Source: Methanobacteriota archaeon (GTDB taxonomy: Archaea; Hydrothermarchaeota; Hydrothermarchaeia; Hydrothermarchaeales; BMS3B). From it: 8,910 bases of DNA. The notes below the pieces were generated by a model, which saw nothing but the letters and a program-made list of their open reading frames with translations, did not search any database and was not told the origin of the DNA. The translations under genes were made by a program, and so were the position numbers. Location of the stretch: the NCBI GenBank assembly GCA_003229935.1, contig QIGD01000041.1:1-8910 (forward strand), written 5' to 3'. This document shows, one piece after another, positions 1 through 6,489 of this stretch. Position 1 is the stretch's first letter. Every line of letters begins with the position of its first letter.

Positions 1-180
1 GGTATTCTGAGGCGTCTGCGAGAAAAAGAACTCACCAGCAAGATATCTGTTGAGGAGGTCATGTTTGAGCTATCCAAAGTAATGAAAATCAGGGAGAAAA
101 ACGGGAAGAAATACTTCGCAAAGATACCTAAGAAGGCGAGAAAAATAATGGATATCTTTCCAGAGGTCTTCTATAAATGA
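1..180 (+). CDS. C-terminal end of a probable IS4/IS1634-type transposase (partial)
   Basis: An open frame enters from the left edge and stops at TGA 178-180, giving 59 residues; the start lies outside the window. The segment is very basic and reads as helix, short beta stretch, helix, with the phrases SVEEVMFELSKV and YFAKIPKKARKIMDIF. As I recall the family, this matches the tail of archaeal IS4/IS1634-type (DDE) transposases: a 'xxEEVxFELSKVxKVxxxGK' segment followed by 'IPKKARKI' and the C-terminus. The catalytic residues would lie upstream, so they cannot be checked. If correct, an insertion sequence ends shortly to the right, but I could not identify a terminal inverted repeat or target duplication without the other end. 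The alternative is an unrelated basic protein. The reading frame is certain; the family assignment rests on weak, remembered similarity. Confidence 0.5.
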   Translation, partial: GILRRLREKELTSKISVEEVMFELSKVMKIREKNGKKYFAKIPKKARKIMDIFPEVFYK

Positions 181-415
181 GTGAGAGTAGGTATATGTTA
201 GCTTTATACACAAACAAGTAGCCATTCAAATAATCCACAACCTATGGGCTAAAATGCAGAGTTACGGATATCTAGTTTAAGTGAAGTGTATAGGGAGAAT
301 CCTTTACAAAAAAACTTGTATCTTGCATTATATAACAAAAGGATATTCATATAAATATATATAATACATAAGAAATCACATAAGTTTTATAAGTAAGGAG
401 AAGTAACCATAGGAT
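181..415. other. Gene-free stretch between transposase end and FKBP gene
   Basis: I see no convincing coding frame, tRNA or structured RNA here. The first part should contain the right end of the insertion sequence if the upstream fragment is a transposase, but no inverted repeat could be assigned without the left end. The last 70 bases are strongly AT-rich and contain the likely promoter of the following gene. Confidence 0.6.
349..364 (+). promoter_or_regulatory. Probable TATA box of the FKBP gene
   Basis: The run ATATAAATATATATAA fits an archaeal TATA element. It would place transcription start near 380-387, just before the purine-rich AAGGAGA at 395-401. That SD-like site sits 14 bases from the ATG at 416, longer than usual. 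A second TATA-like stretch, TTTTATAA at 385-392, would instead give an almost leaderless message. The two cannot be separated by eye. Confidence 0.4.
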
Positions 416-1402
416 ATGTTCAAAGAGGATGGAACAAGAAAAAAGTTTGTTGTACTGGTTATAATTTCAATTGCTCTGGTTGGCGTATTTGCCAGCGGTA
501 TTCTTGGTAATATTTTTGGAGGCAATAGTGGTAAAGCTGGAAATGCCTCTTTTAGTAACGTTAATAATATAAATGAACCTCGTTATAATCTCTCTGGTTT
601 TATTTTAGTAAGACACGATGCAGTGAATGAAACAATTTATAACTCTCTGGGATGGCTGAGAATATACACCAATTCAACTGATATTTTTGTTTATTCTATT
701 CATCCTCTGACCAATAAAACTCTGGTTTTCAATATAACTCTTCTTAAAGTTGAAAAGAATGGAACTGCAGTAAATGTGGCTGAAAATGGTGATTCAGTTA
801 CAATTGATTACATAGGCATGCTTCCATCAGGCAAGGTTTTTGATACATCATTAAAGCAGGTGGCTGAGAATAAGAGCATACCTAAGGCATATATGTTCAG
901 GGAAAGGCTAAGCTATAAGCCTCTTAGCTTTATATTGGGCTCTAAAATGGTAATAAAAGGTGTTGAAGATGCTGTATATGGTATGAAGGTTAATCAGACC
1001 ATTGGAGTCACTATTCCTCCTGATAAAGCATATGGATACTACAGTAACAAGCTTTTGGCAATAGTACCAATTGAAGAGAAGATTCCAAGGGAAACTCTAT
1101 TCAGACGCTATGTTAATGTGCCTGTAAACCAGTTCTATAATGTAGCTAACCCTAAAGTGGGCGATATTTTCATGATTCCAAGTACAAATGTAAATGCCTC
1201 AGTTTTAAGTATAAACAACAATACAATGACACTCGAACTTCTACTCAAAGTGGGTGATATTTTCAATATAGGTTTACCCTTCAACTCAACAGTTATTGCC
1301 ATATATCCGAAAGTTATAGAGATGGAATATAATGCCAAGGTTGGACAGGTGATTCATTTTAGAGGTCGACCTTGGAACAGCACGGTTATTGATGTGAACT
1401 GA
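416..1402 (+). CDS. Membrane-anchored extracytoplasmic FKBP-type peptidyl-prolyl isomerase
   Basis: This 328-residue protein has a basic N-terminus, one membrane segment (about 11-33) and a long outward-facing part. The FKBP core spans about 125-210. VTIDYIGML (128-136), VFDTS (141-145), a segment ending MVIKGVEDAVYGM (178-190) and AYGY (205-208) align with the FKBP12 pocket: Y132, F142/D143, V179/I180 and Y206 correspond to Y26, F36/D37, V55/I56 and Y82. The pocket tryptophan (W59) is replaced by V183. A flap-insert-like region follows from about 219. Thirteen N-X-S/T sequons lie after the membrane segment, as expected for a glycosylated archaeal surface protein. Its likely role is folding of exported proteins outside the membrane. 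Two oddities stand out: a stretch resembling the closing FKBP strand (TLVFNITLLKVE, 102-113) precedes the core, and the C-terminus carries three KVG-type repeats. An in-frame stop at 410-412 makes ATG 416 the first possible start. The 3' end overlaps the convergent gene by 17 bp. Confidence 0.85.
   Translation: MFKEDGTRKKFVVLVIISIALVGVFASGILGNIFGGNSGKAGNASFSNVNNINEPRYNLSGFILVRHDAVNETIYNSLGWLRIYTNSTDIFVYSIHPLTNKTLVFNITLLKVEKNGTAVNVAENGDSVTIDYIGMLPSGKVFDTSLKQVAENKSIPKAYMFRERLSYKPLSFILGSKMVIKGVEDAVYGMKVNQTIGVTIPPDKAYGYYSNKLLAIVPIEEKIPRETLFRRYVNVPVNQFYNVANPKVGDIFMIPSTNVNASVLSINNNTMTLELLLKVGDIFNIGLPFNSTVIAIYPKVIEMEYNAKVGQVIHFRGRPWNSTVIDVN
1151..1399 (+). repeat. Three-copy internal repeat in the C-terminus of the FKBP gene
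   Basis: The protein repeats a unit of about 30 residues: KVGDIF at 247-252, KVGDIF at 278-283 and KVGQVI at 308-313. Each is followed by a sequon-bearing N-A/S-S/T-V motif (NAS 260, NST 290, NST 321). The first two copies are also nearly identical in DNA: 19 bases at 1154-1172 and 1247-1265 differ at one position, exactly 93 bp (31 codons) apart. This suggests a fairly recent duplication or gene conversion. The units resemble insert-in-flap beta hairpins. Confidence 0.7.
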
Positions 1403-2594
1403 GGATTTCCTTCAGATATTCTCTCAGTTCATTACCAGATTTGCTCTCAAGAGCAAGTTCTATACTGCTCTTCATCCAGGATGATTTGTTGCCTATATCA
1501 TAGACTTTGCCACTGAAGTTGAAGCCAATAACTTTCTCTTCAGACTCTATTAACCTCTTAATGGCATCAGTAAGCTGAATCTCTCCGTCCTTGCCTTTCT
1601 CTCTCTTTCCAAGAATATCAAAAATTCTGCTGCTGAGAATATATCTTCCAACAATAGCCAGGTTTGATGGAGCTTCTCTGGCTTCTGGTTTCTCAACTAG
1701 GTCTTCTATTATGAATGTACCATTTTCAAGTTCCCTGCCTTTTTTCACAATACCATACTTAACAACGTCCTGGGGCTCAATTTCCTGCAGTGCTATAACA
1801 CTTGCTCTGTACTTTTCGTGGATTTTGAGGATTTTAGACAGGCAGGATGGTCTTGTTATGACATCACCTAAAAGTACTGCAAAGTAGCTGTTGCCTACAA
1901 AATCTTTTGCCTGTAGAACAGCATGTCCCAGACCCAGAGCTTCCTTCTGGCGTACATAGTTTATATTTGCAAGTTCGCTTATCCTGCTTATCTCCTTGAG
2001 AACATCGGACTTACCTGCTTTTTCAAGATAAACCTCCAGCTCGGGATTTCTGTCAAAATGGTCTTCAATAGCTCTCTTACCTCTTCCTGTGACCATAAGA
2101 ATATTCTTCAAACTGGAGCCAAGAGCTTCTTCCACAACATACTGTATTGTAGGTTTGTCGAAAACAGGAAGCATCTCCTTGGGTTGAGCCTTTGTTATTG
2201 GAAGAAATCTCGTGCCATGCCCTGCTGCAGGTATAACAGCCTTTAGCGATTCCCCCCTGCCTTCGTAAACCTCGAAGATGGCAATAAATTCGAGATTCTC
2301 TTTACATGTGTTGAAAACCCTGTGAAAAGTCCCCTTGGGCACAGTGAAAATATCACCTGCTTCAGCTTGGTATTTCTGGTTTCCGAGTAGAATCTCACCT
2401 TTACCTGAGATAAAGTGATAAATCTCCTCTGCATTCTCATGGTCATGTCCTGTGGTGGACCTTTCAGGATGCAACACAGTAAGAGATAATACAAGGTCAC
2501 TCATCTTTATATCATAAACTTCATAGCGTTCATCTTCCTTAACAAGCCTGCCATTTTTTTTAAGCTCCTCTTCCCTCAGCTTCAATGCCTTCAT
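1386..2594 (-). CDS. Cupin domain fused to UTP-glucose-1-phosphate uridylyltransferase (GalU type)
   Basis: This 402-residue protein has two parts. Residues 1-112 form a cupin. Motif 1 has H50, H52, E57 and G64 (GHDHENAEEIYHF), and motif 2 has G80, P86, G88, H91 and N95 (GDIFTVPKGTFHRVFN), so all four usual metal ligands are present. Residues 117-402 form a GalU-type nucleotidyltransferase making UDP-glucose (or a related sugar nucleotide) from UTP and sugar 1-phosphate. It shows the signature A119-P143 (AAGHGTRFLPITK, then PKEMLP), RQKEALGLGHAV (215-226), the metal-binding-type Asp in LLGDV (D244), VEKP (300-303), GEIQLTDAI (337-345) and YDIGNKSSW (365-373). The product would feed cell-surface glycan or glycosylation pathways. 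The cupin's role is unknown; sugar-nucleotide isomerisation or sensing is possible. The start is well supported by AGGAGG six bases upstream. It lies 31 bp after the zinc-finger gene, probably in one unit. A run of six G (2252-2257) sits at the domain joint, so a frameshift origin was considered. Confidence 0.88.
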   Translation of the reverse strand: MKALKLREEELKKNGRLVKEDERYEVYDIKMSDLVLSLTVLHPERSTTGHDHENAEEIYHFISGKGEILLGNQKYQAEAGDIFTVPKGTFHRVFNTCKENLEFIAIFEVYEGRGESLKAVIPAAGHGTRFLPITKAQPKEMLPVFDKPTIQYVVEEALGSSLKNILMVTGRGKRAIEDHFDRNPELEVYLEKAGKSDVLKEISRISELANINYVRQKEALGLGHAVLQAKDFVGNSYFAVLLGDVITRPSCLSKILKIHEKYRASVIALQEIEPQDVVKYGIVKKGRELENGTFIIEDLVEKPEAREAPSNLAIVGRYILSSRIFDILGKREKGKDGEIQLTDAIKRLIESEEKVIGFNFSGKVYDIGNKSSWMKSSIELALESKSGNELREYLKEILSSHQ

Positions 2595-2600
2595 AAAAGT

Positions 2601-2607
2601 CCTCCTT
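2601..2607 (-). promoter_or_regulatory. Ribosome binding site of the cupin-GalU gene
   Basis: On the minus strand AAGGAGG lies six bases before the ATG at 2594-2592. This fixes the start at the cupin domain and argues that the cupin is translated as part of the enzyme. A TATA-like TTTATATC at 2633-2640, inside the end of the upstream gene, could give the gene its own promoter. Confidence 0.75.
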
Positions 2608-2625
2608 ATGTATAATGTATGTATT

Positions 2626-3000
2626 CTATTTTGATATAAATTTTATGCAATCACTTCCATATGGGCCTAACTCCTGGCCTTCAATAACAACAAAGTGGCA
2701 TATTTTTATTCTCTTACCACATCTTTTACAGTTTGCAGAACATTCTCTTTTTACAATATTAAAGCTGAAAGGCTCTCTGGACAGGATGAATATCCTGTTA
2801 TTTTCCCTTTTTATTATTCCCCTATTCTCTCCTAGAGCCAGAGTCTGAGACACAACCTCATTAAGCTTTGAGACACCCCTTATAATATCCATGGCCTCCC
2901 TGACACTAAGCTCATCTTTTGCAAGAGATAGGAGTTGGAGAGCCTGTTCGACTTTCTCCTGAATCACCTTCTCCTTAATCATACTAAAATTTATATTCAC
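2626..3000 (-). CDS. Small protein with a helical/winged-helix-like N-terminus and a treble-clef zinc finger
   Basis: This 124-residue protein has a helical N-terminal half (about 7-58), then GIIKRENNRIFIL (61-73), which could be the wing of a winged helix. The C-terminal metal module contains C87, C91, C94, C101, H102 and C118: C91-x2-C94 forms the knuckle and a GPYGSDC segment (112-118) supplies the last ligand, typical of small treble-clef fingers. As I recall, the C-terminus resembles haloarchaeal DUF5830-type proteins, but this is untested. The function is unknown; a nucleic-acid-binding regulator is the best guess. It is divergent from ileS with 43 bp between starts and lies 31 bp ahead of the cupin-GalU gene. 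The start is uncertain. GTG 3000 gives the listed length. ATG 2982 (residue 7) would suit a leaderless message, with a TATA-like ATTATAAT about 25 bases upstream, at 3005-3012. Neither has a well-placed SD. Confidence 0.72.
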   Translation of the reverse strand: MNINFSMIKEKVIQEKVEQALQLLSLAKDELSVREAMDIIRGVSKLNEVVSQTLALGENRGIIKRENNRIFILSREPFSFNIVKRECSANCKRCGKRIKICHFVVIEGQELGPYGSDCIKFISK

Positions 3001-3040
3001 ATAGATTATAATACTTCCCCATCAAGAATATCAAGAGAGG
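2988..3040. promoter_or_regulatory. Compact divergent promoter region between ileS and the zinc-finger gene
   Basis: Rightward, AATTTATATT at 2988-2997 could serve as the TATA box for ileS, with transcription starting around 3020; GAGAGG at 3035-3040 would be the SD. Leftward, ATTATAAT at 3005-3012 could drive the zinc-finger gene. The heptamer ATCAAGA occurs twice, nine bases apart (3021-3027 and 3030-3036), and could be an operator half-site. The elements overlap, so the two genes are likely to compete or be co-regulated. Confidence 0.45.
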
Positions 3041-3043
3041 ATT

Positions 3044-6000
3044 ATGATGATCAAACAGGCACCTAAGGGTATGAACTTCAGAAAGTTAGAGGAGAATATA
3101 CAGACATGGTGGGAAGAGAACAGGATTTATGAAAAGGTCAAGGAGGAGTTTGAGGAAGGGCAGAAATATTATTTTCTTGATGGCCCACCCTATGCCAGCG
3201 GTGCAATACACCTGGGTACTGCTTGGAATAAAATAATGAAGGACTCGATTCTTCGCTACCTTTCAATGAACGGATATAATGTTAGAAGGCAGCCTGGTTG
3301 GGACTGTCATGGTTTACCAATAGAGGTAAAAGTAGAGAGAGAGCTTGGAATAAAGAATAAAAAGGAGATTGAGGGTGATGTAGAGAGTTTTATAAATGCC
3401 TGCAGGGACTGGGCTGTCAAGCATGTCGATATAATGACAGAGCAGTTTAAGAAGCTGGGTGTGTGGATGGACTGGGATAAACCCTATATGACTTTAAATG
3501 ACGATTATATAGAGTCTGCTTGGTGGACAATAAAACAGGCTCATGAGAAGGGTCTGCTAACAAGAGACCTCAGAGTGGTGAACTGGTGTCCCAGATGTCA
3601 GACAGCTCTTGCCGATGCAGAACTGGAGTACTCTGATAGAACAGACCCTAGCATATATGTGAAATTTCCAGTTCTGGGAAAAGAGAATGAATACCTTCTT
3701 ATCTGGACTACAACACCCTGGACAATTATTGCTAATCTTGCTGTGATGGTGAACCCTGAGTTTGATTATGCAAGGGTTAAAACTCCCAAGGGTGTGTTAA
3801 TCTTAGCCAGAGAGCTTGTTCCCATGTTAAAGGATAAATTTGGGATTGAATATGAAATTCTCGAAACCTTTAAAGGTAATGAGATTGAAGGGCTGAGATA
3901 TGAAAATCCTCTGAAGGATTATATAAATATTGATGCACCAGAAAAAGCCTATAGGGTTATTCTTGCTGATTTTGTTGTTCTGGGCGAGGGTACAGGCTGT
4001 GTGCACTCTGCTCCTGGGCACGGTCCTGAGGATTTTGAAGTCTGTAAAAGTTATGGAATACTTGCTATATGTCCTGTGGATGAAGAAGGTAAGTTCACCC
4101 TTGAGGCAGGGAAATATGCAGGTATGAAGACAAAGGTAGATGATAAGGTTATAATAAGAGACCTTAGTAAAAAGGGTGCCCTTCTCAAGGCTGAGCACAT
4201 AACCCACCGCTATGGACATTGCTGGCGCTGCAATTCGCCTATAATATATAGAGCTACTGAGCAGTGGTTTATTCGGATTACAAGGCTTAAAGAGAAGATG
4301 CTGGAGGAGTTGGAAAAAGTTGACTGGGTACCTGACTGGGCAGGTTCTGCAAGATTTAAAGACTGGATAGAGAATGCAAGGGACTGGACAATATCCAGGC
4401 AGCGTTACTGGGGCATACCTCTTCCTGTCTGGGTATGTGAAAAATGTGGTGATATAAGGGTTATAGGTACAAGAGAGGAGCTTGATGAGAATATAAAAGA
4501 ACTTCACAGACCCTATGTTGACAGAGTTAAGCTGAAGTGTATTTGCGGTGGCGAGATGGAGAGAGTTAAAGATGTTCTAGATGTATGGTTTGACTCTGGC
4601 ATTGCTGCATGGGCCTCCCTTGGTCACCCCGGTAGAAAGGATGAGTTTGAGAAATGGTATCCTGCAGAATTTATAACAGAAGGGCATGACCAGACAAGAG
4701 GCTGGTTCTATTCCCAGCTTGGGTGTGGTCTGCTTGCCTTCAATGAAGTTCCCTATAGGAGAGTTCTTATGCATGGTTTCACTCTGGATGAGAAGGGTGA
4801 AAAAATGAGCAAGAGCATTGGCAATGTTGTTGCTCCTGAAGAAGTTGCAGCAAAGCACAGTGTAGATATTCTCAGGTTTTATGTGCTCTGGTCAAATAAA
4901 CCTTGGGATGACCTGAAGTTCAACTGGGAAGAGGTGAATGTTATATCAAAGATGTTCAATATCCTGTGGAATGCCTTTGTTTTTTCTACATCCTATATGA
5001 GTATAGATAGTTTTGACCCTGCAGAGGTTTCTGATAAAGTGGAAGATTACCTCAGGGATGAGGATAGATGGATTCTCTCGAGACTTCATAGCACCATAGC
5101 TGAAGTTAAAGATGGTTTTGAAACTCTTCATCTGTATAGGGCGACAAGAGCACTGTATAACTTTATAGTTGAGGACCTTAGCAGGTGGTATATACCTCTT
5201 ATGAGGCCAAGAAGCTGGGATGAGAAGGAGAGTATGGACAAGATAGCTGCCTACTCTGTGTTATACCGTGTTTTTTACAGTCTGTCAAAAACTATAGCAC
5301 CTGTAGCACCGCATTTAGCTGAGGAAATATACAGGAGTCTTGATGGGGATAGGGTGAGTGTGCATCTGGAGAAGTTTCCTCTGCCTAAGGAAAAATATAT
5401 TGATAAAGTTCTTGAGGAGAATATGGAAATTACAAGAAAACTCATAGAAGCTTCCAATTCTGCAAGAGACAGGGCAAAACTAAAGCGTAGATGGCCTGCC
5501 AGAAGGCTCATAGTATATCCAGAAGATGAGAAAACTCTTAATGCTATCAATACTTTTGAATCACTTATAAAAGCTCAGGCAAATACTCTTGAACTTGAAG
5601 TAAAAAATCCTGAGGAAAGTTTTAGAGAAGCAAGGCTCAAGGCGAAACCCAACTTCTCAACTCTGGGACCAGAGTTCAGGGGTATATCAAATAAAGTGGC
5701 TGATTTCATTGAAAAAAGCCCACCTGAGAAACTTAGGGAAATAATTGAGGAAGGTAAAGAGATTGAAATTGATGACGAGAAAATAAGGTTGAATAAGGAG
5801 CACATAATCTTTGAAGAGATTCTTCCTGAAAATCTCTTCACTGCGGATTTTGACTCCGGAATTGTTCTTCTTGATGCAGAGAGGATAGAAGAAGTCAAAA
5901 GGATAGGCTATGCAAGAGAAATTGTAAGAAGGATACAGGAAATGAGAAAGGAGCTGCAGTTGAATATTGAGGCATTCATAGCTACAGAAATTGAGACTGA

Positions 6001-6166
6001 TGGTGAGATTCTCAGATATATAGAAGATAAAGAGGAGTACATAAAAAGAGAAACAAGATCAAAGGCCTTTACTCGGAGTAAATCAGATGAGCAGGGCTAT
6101 GTGAAGGAGTGGAATATTGCTGGGCACAGTGTAAGGATTTCAATAAAACCGCTGGAAGGAATATAA
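3044..6166 (+). CDS. ileS: Isoleucyl-tRNA synthetase, archaeal type
   Basis: This 1040-residue, full-length class I synthetase charges tRNA-Ile with isoleucine in the cytoplasm. The HIGH-type motif is HLGT (56-59), following DGPPYASGAI, and the KMSKS loop is residues 587-591. The CP1 editing domain carries the threonine-rich TTTPW (222-226) and a GTGCVHSAPGHGPEDF segment (316-331), whose D330 matches the conserved editing aspartate. Active-site GHDQTRGW is at 547-554. Cysteine pairs suggest structural zinc sites: C182/C185 with C393/C396, and C465/C468 with C499/C501. About 690-1040 is the helical anticodon-binding and C-terminal region, rich in Lys and Glu. Two ATGs are adjacent: 3044 is three bases and 3047 six bases after GAGAGG, so translation may start at 3047. 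No T-box or other leader is visible. The gene heads an apparent operon with the next two genes. No truncation or missing catalytic residue was found. Confidence 0.97.
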   Translation: MMIKQAPKGMNFRKLEENIQTWWEENRIYEKVKEEFEEGQKYYFLDGPPYASGAIHLGTAWNKIMKDSILRYLSMNGYNVRRQPGWDCHGLPIEVKVERELGIKNKKEIEGDVESFINACRDWAVKHVDIMTEQFKKLGVWMDWDKPYMTLNDDYIESAWWTIKQAHEKGLLTRDLRVVNWCPRCQTALADAELEYSDRTDPSIYVKFPVLGKENEYLLIWTTTPWTIIANLAVMVNPEFDYARVKTPKGVLILARELVPMLKDKFGIEYEILETFKGNEIEGLRYENPLKDYINIDAPEKAYRVILADFVVLGEGTGCVHSAPGHGPEDFEVCKSYGILAICPVDEEGKFTLEAGKYAGMKTKVDDKVIIRDLSKKGALLKAEHITHRYGHCWRCNSPIIYRATEQWFIRITRLKEKMLEELEKVDWVPDWAGSARFKDWIENARDWTISRQRYWGIPLPVWVCEKCGDIRVIGTREELDENIKELHRPYVDRVKLKCICGGEMERVKDVLDVWFDSGIAAWASLGHPGRKDEFEKWYPAEFITEGHDQTRGWFYSQLGCGLLAFNEVPYRRVLMHGFTLDEKGEKMSKSIGNVVAPEEVAAKHSVDILRFYVLWSNKPWDDLKFNWEEVNVISKMFNILWNAFVFSTSYMSIDSFDPAEVSDKVEDYLRDEDRWILSRLHSTIAEVKDGFETLHLYRATRALYNFIVEDLSRWYIPLMRPRSWDEKESMDKIAAYSVLYRVFYSLSKTIAPVAPHLAEEIYRSLDGDRVSVHLEKFPLPKEKYIDKVLEENMEITRKLIEASNSARDRAKLKRRWPARRLIVYPEDEKTLNAINTFESLIKAQANTLELEVKNPEESFREARLKAKPNFSTLGPEFRGISNKVADFIEKSPPEKLREIIEEGKEIEIDDEKIRLNKEHIIFEEILPENLFTADFDSGIVLLDAERIEEVKRIGYAREIVRRIQEMRKELQLNIEAFIATEIETDGEILRYIEDKEEYIKRETRSKAFTRSKSDEQGYVKEWNIAGHSVRISIKPLEGI

Positions 6167-6462
6167 TGGAAAAGAAGAAAAAAACTCATAAGAAAAGTAG
6201 AGCTAAACTCTGGGCACTCATAGGTGTAGGTTTTATGGTTCTATCGACCGTAGCCTATGCTGTGATTTCCGATCCCATTACGGGAGGACAGAAGCAGAAC
6301 AACCATCAGCAGTTTCTTTATTCGAATTATACAATAAAAGAAATTCAGGTTATGGAGAAGAATCTTCAAAATAGCTATGTAAATGGTGATATTAGTCTTG
6401 AGGAATACAAGCAGAGGGAGGAAAATCTTCAAAAAGCTATGGAGATTTTAAAGTCCAGATAA
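6166..6462 (+). CDS. Small membrane protein with a SHOCT-like C-terminal tail
   Basis: This 98-residue protein has a strongly basic start (MEKKKKTHKKSR), one membrane segment at about 15-34, a polar linker rich in Gln and Asn, and an amphipathic tail. The tail reads NGDISLEEYKQREENL and fits the SHOCT pattern (G-x-I-[ST]-x-x-E-[YF]-x-x-x-K/R-x-x-L), a short C-terminal helical hairpin often found on oligomerising or membrane proteins. The basic N-terminus suggests it stays inside and the tail faces outward. The ATG shares its A with the ileS stop (TAATG), and GGAAGGA lies five bases upstream, so translational coupling with ileS is likely. An in-frame ATG at 6109 lies inside ileS and is not supported. 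The function is unknown; its position before a CooC-like ATPase is the only contextual clue. Confidence 0.78.
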   Translation: MEKKKKTHKKSRAKLWALIGVGFMVLSTVAYAVISDPITGGQKQNNHQQFLYSNYTIKEIQVMEKNLQNSYVNGDISLEEYKQREENLQKAMEILKSR

Positions 6463-6489
6463 CAGAAGCTTGGGAAATAGGTGTTTAAA

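Noticed and set aside
181..415. A tRNA or regulatory RNA between the transposase end and the FKBP gene
   Set aside because: No cloverleaf arms, T-loop consensus or stable stem were found by eye.
3827..4507. A long open frame on the minus strand inside ileS
   Set aside because: It is antisense to the fully conserved editing and catalytic regions of ileS, its translation is rich in Cys/Tyr/Ile with no recognisable domain, and it has no start signal.
6109..6165. An upstream in-frame ATG for the small membrane protein inside ileS
   Set aside because: It lies within ileS coding sequence with no SD. ATG 6166 has GGAAGGA five bases upstream and the classic TAATG overlap.
6481..6489. GTG start for the CooC-like gene
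   Set aside because: The GTG belongs to the AGGTG ribosome-binding site, and family members begin with the MKI-x-ISGKGG pattern, which matches ATG 6490.
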